NCBI GenBank assembly: GCA_012845835.1
Contig: JABAKD010000011.1
Coordinates: 7,316,381-7,380,380 of the forward strand
Length of the DNA: 64,000 bases
Reading direction: 5' to 3'
Origin: Undaria pinnatifida
Lineage: Eukaryota > Sar > Phaeophyceae > Laminariales > Alariaceae
Notes under the pieces: generated by a model
The model's database searches: none
What the model was told of the DNA's origin: nothing
What the model saw: the letters and a program-made list of their open reading frames with translations, nothing else
Part shown: one piece after another, positions 43,601 to 52,600 of the stretch
Numbering within the stretch: the first letter of the stretch is position 1
How the letters are laid out: each line of letters starts with the position of its first letter
Translations under genes and position numbers: made by a program

Positions 43601-46600
43601 AGTTATGTTTGTTCTTGCTTCGTGCGACCAAACGGCAGAAAAAACGACAACGTCCAATCAAATTGACGTTGCGTCGGCGGCTGATGCAACGCTTTTTTCA
43701 GAACATACAGCATATAGTACAGACAGTAATATGATCAATATTAAATAGTATATAATTGTTCAACATACAACATGTGTGCGTCTTCATGGACATAAATGTT
43801 GTGTCGCGAGTTTCGTTTCATTATATCGATAGTTGCAAAGATTATCGGCACGAAATCTTGTACTTGCTTCTTGCGGCCGAATGGCAGAAAAACAACCCCC
43901 AAACCAAGTTGACGTTGCGTAGGCGGAGTGTGTCACGTTTTTTTCAGAAGTCGTCGTACGTATTGTGCCCAATTCCTTCGCCCCCCTGGCAGATGCACCC
44001 ACCCTCCCTGTACCCCCTAATCGCCTCCACCCACATTTCATAAAAAAATAATTTTGAAATGGAAAGGGATGACCAAACGTTTATAACTGCTGTTTTCCAC
44101 GTGTGTGCGTTGGTGCCCCCCCCCCCACAATGTATATAATAGTTGGCGTCGGTTGGCACCGACGCTGTACAACATGCCAATCACTGCGTAAGCTAGAGAA
44201 CCAGAGTACCGTTTTTTGTTTTGTTTTTTGGGGGGGGGCGGTCACCATAATGGTTATCGAGTTACTGCTGTAGATCATTTTGTGCGGGTGGAGGACCCTA
44301 ACTCCGCACAAGGGAAGTGATCGTATCACGTAGTGTGAATATGGTAAGGCGCCCGCGAGGCCGTTACATAGTAATACTCATTGCTGTCTCAGGAGTGGTC
44401 ACACCTGAAAACAAAGTATAACTCCTTGGCGCTCTCATCCTTAAGCAAGAAAGTAGGCACAAGGTGCCGAAGTCCGTCTCACGAGCGGTTCTTGGAAGGA
44501 TGCAGCTCGCCCTTCAAGCGACTCGCCGAACACCTCACGGCGCTTCGCGCTTAGTGCAAGCAATGTCTGCCTGGTTGGTGAAACCCAACGTGCTTCATCC
44601 GGGCATAGTAGTGATGCGAGGATCTATGGTCATGCGACTACGGCCATGCGCAAGCTGAGTACCCCCCCTCCCCCCCCCTGGCCAATGCACGCTTCCTTAC
44701 AACCCTCTTTTGCGACCCCACTCACTAATCACGAAAAATCACTTGGAAATAGAGCGGGATAACCCCCGCCCCGCTCCCATAAGTGCCCAAATTCACCGCC
44801 CCTCACAAGTTCTTCGTGCGACTACACCCACGTTCACGAACCATACACTTCCAATAGATTGGGATAGCCCCCCCCCCCCCCCCCCGTCAGATTGTTATTG
44901 CATCCCCTATCCCCCGTTGCGGTATTATGATTTGTAGCAAGTATCCCTCTTTCACCTGGCAGGCGCTATCGCCTGCCTGAACGAAAGGCCGAGCCCCGTC
45001 GTTTTCTCAGAATATATCAGGTGGGCAGCAAGCAACTAATGCAAGAGATACAAAATCCAAGCAACCCTCCTGTGAGTGACCAGTGTAGAGCGATGCTCCT
45101 ACCTCTCCGTGTGTGGTTGGAAGCTCGCGTGTGCATGTGTGTGCCATCCCAGGAACTAGGAACACTATCTCAAGAGCGGTCCAATTGATATCGCTTTGGG
45201 GATGCGGCGCAACTTGTATTGATTCGGGGATACCATGGATGCCGCGCAGGACGACGGAAAACCCACACCTCTGATTCTCGCACAGCCGAACCATGTGGTA
45301 GTGCCTCCTCGTCCCCAGTTACCGCGCTTGCAGACGATGCAACGCTGCCTTTGCCGCCACCGCAGTGTCTGGACCCATTCGTGCATCACCCCCGTGACGA
45401 AAACAGACGTCTCTACTGCGCACAAGCTCTAGCACGACTTCCACACCTGGTATGAAAATCCGATTATTTTCTGTCGACAGCGACCGAATGGCCTGCTAAT
45501 GCGGCACATGCCGGGGGTCGACAGGCCGATGAAGGACCACTGCCCCCCACAGGGTTTAACCGAAGCTACGCCCTCGGCGCTACTTTGCGCCGTGGCGGAT
45601 GCCACTGTCCGCTTGGCCGCCGCCGGCTGGTCGTGAGGCTCGGTGACGCGGCGTTCCACCGAATCGATAAGGCGTTGTTTTTCTGTCCTCTTTGCCCGGG
45701 CAGCCAGTCTGGTCGGCGACGGCTACCTCTGCCTGAAGGGCCGCCCCCGCGCGCCCGCGCATGTGCTTCATGTCGACGATTGCCGTCGACTCGAAGAGTT
45801 TCTTGGCGTCCAGGACGGTGTCCAGCTAGCTCTGCTAGAAGGTCCGCCGCGGCGTGTTCTCGCGTGCGCTTCTTGACGGTGGCCCTCCAGGCAGAGGTAG
45901 CCGCCGCCGATCAGGCTGGCTGCCAGGACAAAGCAAGACCTTGTCGATTCGGCGCAACGCCGGGTCACCAAGCTTCACGCGAAGTTGGCTGCCGCCAAGC
46001 GGACAGCGGCATCCGCTAAATCCGCCAGAGTGAAAGCCGACGCCAGGAATGAGACCATCTCTCACCATACTATGAAAAGATGCACCCGTCTTCATCCACA
46101 CAAAATTTAAACAACAGCTCCAATCGAAATGTGACCGCCTCCCCCAGGTGCACTTCCCCGTTACAGCCCCATTTTGCGACTCCACTCTTGTTTCATGAAC
46201 AAACCATAGGAATCAGACCAGGGGCATATGACAAATCAAGAAAACGGCACAACAGTGCTGTCACCATCTCGGATTAAAACACAAACTAGTGGGTTGGGAT
46301 TTGATTTTTGAATTATGACAAAAAACACGTTTGATGAAATTATTTTCACGACGTTAAGATTGTTTTGTTTGCTTTTGCACGACTGGTTGTACAGAAGTTG
46401 ATAAAATTGCAGAGCAACGAGCGTACCACCATACGTATCAGAGGATCTTGGTGTCCTAGTTAGGATGTACTCCGCAGAACGCATTATGAGGCGAGATTAC
46501 GACTGAATTCCTCGTTGCCCCATCAAGGGGGCATGTTGGATTATGCACTTTGAGGTCCATACGTATCTAGCTGATGGTCAGTCACTACGTACAAGTACGA

Positions 46601-49600
46601 CTATCTTAGTTTAGATGCAGCCAAACGCAATACGAAGCGAGATTACGAGTTTGCTCGTCGTCTCATCAAGGGGGCGTGTTGGATTATGGACGTTGATGTC
46701 CATACATGTGATATCTAGCGGATATGCAGACTCTTATGCATGAGAATGCGTGTCTCTGTTTGGATAATCCGCCGAACGCAATATGCGGCGACATTACCAG
46801 TTAATTCCTCCTCGTCTCACCAAGAGAGCGTGTTGAGTTATGGACTTTGAGGTCCATACAGATCTAGCTGACGTGCGGTCGCGACGCACGAGCACGAATA
46901 CTTACCTTCGATATCCCGCCGAACGCAATAAGCGGCGAGTCTACAAGTTTGTTCCTCGTCATATCAAGCGGGGGTGTTGGATTACCGATGTTAAGGTCCA
47001 TACGTGCGGCATCTAGCTCATGTTGTTAACTATGCACGAGAGCGAGTATCTTTGTATACATTCCGCAGATCACAATATGCGGCGAGAATACGAGTTAAAT
47101 CCCCCTCGCCTATTCAAGGGGGTGCGTTGGATTATGTACTTTGAGGTCCATACCTATCTAACTGAAATGCATTCACTACGCGCGACAACGATAATAACAG
47201 TTTGAATATCCCACTCAACGCAATATGCGGCGAGATTATGAGTTTGTTCCTCTTCGTCTCATCAAGGGAGCGTGTTGGAATATGGACTTTGAGGTTGATA
47301 TACTTCATGTGCGGTCACTACGCATGAATACGAGTTTCGAGCATCTTAGTTTAGATATTGTGCCGTATTTTGCCAATGCAAAATGCGGCGAGTTTACGAG
47401 TTTGTTCCTCCCCATCGTTGCCACGAGGAGACGCATGACGCATGCCACTGCACTATACCAGGTATACTCGTATACAGTATGCGCGCTCGATGTATAATAC
47501 GATCGCAAGACAGGCCACACCAGGCATACGGGCTCACATGCCGGATGTTCTTGCTCTTGCCATGAGCATGTCCTCCTCGTTCGGAGCAAAAGACTCCGAC
47601 CCGAACCTACAGAACGAAAACAAAATTCAACAAACAGCAACAAACACGGAGCACAAGGGGGGGCGTTCATATACAGGGGTGGGATTGGCGGGGATTCGGG
47701 GAAACGGGGGGGAGGGGGGGGGTTGAGAGGGCAAGCGTTCTCGCTTTTGCCATGAGCATATCTTCTTAATTCAGGACGAAAGACTCCGACCCGATCCTGC
47801 CGTACGCGAAAATAAAAGAAAAAAACGAAACACAAACCACGACGCACCAGGCGTTCACATACAGGGATGATGGGTGGAATGGGCGGGGATTTGGGGATTT
47901 TGAGAAGAAGGGCGGAGGCTAAGCGAGCGACTTGCGCTAGCCGGAGCACTCCATTGATAGGTGAGAGTGCGGCCTCCCCGTAGGGGCGAAAATTTTCGAC
48001 CCGAACTACAAAACGCAAAAAAATACATGAACGAACACGAACTGGCGGTGAGCAAACAAGAAAATCGAGAGAGACGTATATCAGGGTGGGGTGAGAGAGA
48101 ATTTGTACGAGGTGCTAGTAAGTACAATTTACATACTTCGAAGCATTTCTATGAAATAACAGGTACGCAACAACACAAGAGCCACTACGACGTACGCACT
48201 ACCAGGTAGTTCTTGGTGCCACTAAAGTGCTCACGCATGCTACTGCAGGGATGCACTTATTTTGCCGAAACTTTACATTGAAAAAGGAGCTTGAGCTCTA
48301 ACCCCCCCCCCGTAAAAACCGACTGTCGGCAAAAAAAAATCGCCACCCAAAGAAGAACGCCATCGCCTAGAGATAGAACGAATCACATAATTGTCGTACA
48401 CAAGTGGCATTGCCAACGGTTCCTCACTTGATTCGTATCATGCCGCCAAGCAAAAATACTGTTACCAGAAAATGCTGCTATTATGGAGATCCACGGTCAA
48501 CAGGAGTAAATCACACACAAACAAGGAAAGCGTCGCCATCTTTCAGGCGAGCTCTCCTACGCTACGACTGTGTTCGGTTGAGGCTCTGTATCCTTGGTAA
48601 GACCGGCCAAACAAAATAAACTCGAGTCAAACGCTATCGTGCAAGGGCGGGTGTTTTTTGCCCCACTTTTTGTTTGATAAGTCATCCTGCTAACAGTGGG
48701 TCTCCGCAAATACCATTGCTACAGGTACTGCTCCTTTTCCTCCTCCTCCTCCACCTCCTGCCACTGCTGCTACTGCTACCGCTACTGGCTTGTAGTACTT
48801 TTTTCCTTTTCTTTTTATTTGATCCTTTGTCCTTTCTATTATCTTCGCGCTCTTCCTTGCTCCTTCTCCCTCCCTAGTTGTAACTCAGATCCGGGGGGTC
48901 CATTCCGCAGGCTCTTCTGCCTCCCCCCCCCTTTCTTCCCTTGTTGACTCCCATCGAATTGCACCTACTTTATACTACTGCTGTATGTACACAGCAGCGC
49001 GAAAAAATACCAGAAAATACATGGAAATTGCGGCAAGAGAATACACGCAACTATCACAAGAAGTCTATTAACATATAACTAAGACGCGTTTTTTAGCGGT
49101 GTATTTCAACGACGCAACCCCCTCCCCCCCGCCCGCCCGCCCAGCCCCGCAACCATCACGCGGACCCAGCAGGGACATTAATTACTGCATGCCTCCTCCC
49201 CCCTAATGTCTCCCACCCGGACATTTAGAAAGCCCCCCCCTGGCCACGCACGACAACGAGTACACCCCCCCCCTCCCCTTTTCTGGGCGTGCAGAAGAGA
49301 TAAATTCCCCGCAAGCAGCAGCAACAACGGCAGCAGTAGCAACAGCAGCAGCAACAGCAGCAGTAACAATGATAGTAGTAGCAGCAACAGCAACAGCAGC
49401 GACAACATCATCAGCAGCAGTTCAAGGGTGAAATTCCCGAAACCAACAAAAAAACTAGACCAAAATGAATCAAAACGCTACCAGGTACATACTACTAGCT
49501 GTTCTCTGCCCGGAAATATACCACTCCGTACATAGAAAGGAGCGTTTGGGACCGTGTGGGTGTTTCGGGAGTTTTGGGTATTCATATCAATACTGTTTGG

Positions 49601-52600
49601 AATTGGGTATAATGTGAAACCGTTCAGTTGTTTTAGATACAAAGATCGTTTGGGTATTAACCCTTTCGGGATTCAGAGGAAAAAAAATAGCGTGCATGCG
49701 ATTGGTTGGAAAAAATGCAAAAAATAATATTGAAAACCGACCAATGTTATAGTGGAAAGGCCAACTAACCCACGAAAAATTGGGTTAGAATATATATAAC
49801 AACTGGTAATATAGGAAAATGCATACCTGGTACTTGTATCTTGACCATTTTTTTAGCTGTTTTTTCGTGTGTTAGGTTGGCCTTGAATTATGACGTTCGA
49901 CGGTTTCAGTACTATTCTTGATACATTTTTCTACCCAACTTCTACCCAGCCAACGTTGGTATATCGCAAACACCTCAATCCTACCCAGCCAAAGTTGGTA
50001 TATCGCAAACACCCTAATGTAAAACCGTTTCGTTACTGATATATATATATACACAACCCGTAACACGCGCGATCGAAGTATCACACGCAGCTTGCAAAGC
50101 TGAGTTTTGATCAAAAAATCGTTCTTGGTCGATCTCACAGCTGAAGCGTATTTTTCCTTTTTTCAAATACTCCGGAGTATGTATGAATACCGATTGGGTA
50201 AGAATATGACTGTCGTTTGGTATTCTAGTATTACCCCTATAAGGGCTTCAGAGGGGAAACATTGACGAATGAAAAAACGGACGATTGCAGCATCCTTCAC
50301 ACGTAGCAACCCGGGCTGTTATTAATAGGTTATTAGTAGTAGCTGACGACGATTTTATCGTCGAACTTTAGTGCAAAGCGTGCCTGTAAGGCACGCGCAT
50401 AGCTTGCACTGCCGCGTGCTGCACGCTCGCACCATGATAAAGAGAAACGTGCTTATACATGGTTTCGTCGCTGTAAACGGGACCTAAAGACAAACGGTTC
50501 CTACGCTGCCCGACAAAGTGACAATATATAACAGGGTACTCGCGATTTCTTTCGGGTTGGAAAAAGGTACATGCGATTTCTTTCGGGTTGGAAAAGTTAT
50601 AACAAAAAACATTGAAACCGACGAACGTTATACATGAAACCAAGACCAGCCAACCCACGAAAAAAAATACGCTCGAAATTAAAAAAAATGGTAGGAAAAC
50701 CATATTTGTAACCTAATTTTTTCGCTGATTTTTCGTGGGTTGGGTTGGCCCTTGGATTGTGACGTTCGACGGTTTCAATACTAATTCCTACATGTTTTTC
50801 TACCAAACTCCCACCCAACCCCAGTTGGCATCTCGCAAACATGCTATATACGCGAGGCAGCGTTTGTGGGGAAAAAATGCTTGACTTTGGCATCTCGCAA
50901 ACACGTTACATATGCGAGGCAGCGTTTGTGGGGGAAAATTACTTGGGTGTAATATGGTTATTGCAGGTCTACACATAAGAATCAAGTGTGCTCTCTCGGT
51001 TGCAGTTTTATGTTTCACGTACTCGTGGCCTTACCTCGTCACGTTTTCGAAATAATACGAGGCAGCGTCCAATAGCCAGTACCGATGCCGCTCGTTGTAC
51101 GCCGCCTGTATCACCTCGTTTTTCCAAAGCAACACGATGTCCTTCATTGTGCAGTAGAAATCAAAAACGAAAGAAGGGCGACGAGAGGATATTTAGGGAA
51201 GGGGTGGAGAAGGGTGAGGGTAGGCGCGGGGGGGGGGGGCAGGGTGGACGGGGGGGATGGGGTGAGGTAGTGGAGGGGTAGGCGGGGGAGCGAAGGGGGT
51301 GGAGTTGGATGGAGGAAGCGTGGGTTGGGGGGGGGGGGGGGGGCGTACTCGTTTGTTGCTTGCCTTAGCCATTTGATCGTTGACTATGCATCCCTTTCGA
51401 AATGAAGCACCGGTGGGTTGGGTGGTGGAGGTTAGGGAGTAGGGGTTGGGGTGGGGGTATGCGGGAGTGGAGTGGAATGGGGATACAGGTTTGGGGGCAG
51501 TGGACGGGGCGCGGGGGGGTATCCTTTTCAGAAGCAAGTAAAGGCCGAAGAAGGGAGTGAGACAAAGCGGGGGTGGGGATGGAGTCGGAGACGTGGTGGC
51601 AGGCACGTGGGGAGGGGCCGGAGGTTTACTCTGAGGGGGGGGGAGTGAGTTGTGTAGTAGTGTTGGGATATGATAGGCGGGGGAGAGGTGTGTGGAGGGG
51701 GGAGTGGAGGGGTGTATTTGTATTGAGGGGCTAGCGGGGGTGAAGCGGGATGGGATAGGGGGCGCGGGGTGTACTCATGGAGGGTAGGGGGTGGGGAGAA
51801 GGGCGGGGGGGGGGGGAGGGATGGAGTGGGGCGGGGCGGAGGGACGGAGTGGTGGGGGGGGAAGCGGGGGGAGGTGAGGAGAGGTTCAGTGGGGGGTGGC
51901 AGGCGCGGGACGGTGGGGGATTGCGGGGTGGAGGTTGGGGGCTAGGGGTGGCGGGGTGAAGTGGGATGGAGGTAGGAACGTGGGGGGGGGGGGCGCACTC
52001 ATTTGTTGCTTGCCTTGGTCATTTGACCATTGACCACGCATCCCTTTCGAGACGGAGCACCGTCCCTACTCGTAATAGAGACACCTCCAACATTTGGGCG
52101 TTCATTACGCTTATTCCGTATACTACATGGAAAATGTTTGCTTATCCTATCCCCGTCCTGTTTCGCCGTCTGCGGCCACCATCTATCTCCTAGGACAGCG
52201 AATGTACCCACTTAAAAAACGCACCGGGGGGGGGTGAAGTTGGGGGTTTACGCCTGCAAGCAACGACGAGGGATGGAGGTGAGAGGAAGTAGGGGTGGGC
52301 GGGTGCTTGGGATAGAGGGGGTGTGAGGGGTTGGAATGGGATCGGGTGCGGGAATGTGGGGGGGTGGGGGGGGAAGGGGAGAGGTTGAGCGTGGGGGGGT
52401 GGGGGGGGAGGAGGGCAGAGGTGCAGCGTGGGGGTGGGGGCGGGCATGGGCTCACCATCATAGAACCGTGCGTTTCCCAAGAAGCAACCCACCTCGAACG
52501 AGCAGCCGCGCTGTCACACTCACCTACTTGAAGTTGATTGACTGCTCTGCGTACCTGCCTGTCCGTCCAACTGCTGTACATTCTGTCTGTCCATCTGTTC

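Noticed and set aside
45235..45432. 65-codon plus-strand ORF beginning [10 protein letters not shown]
   Set aside because: It has an ATG and reasonable composition, but the opposite strand is open as well and there is no recognisable motif. It lies beside the GC-rich inverted repeat.
48434..48619. Basic plus-strand frame beginning [16 protein letters not shown]
   Set aside because: It hints at a small zinc-binding protein, but the cysteine pattern fits no known finger and there are no splice signals or neighbours in support.
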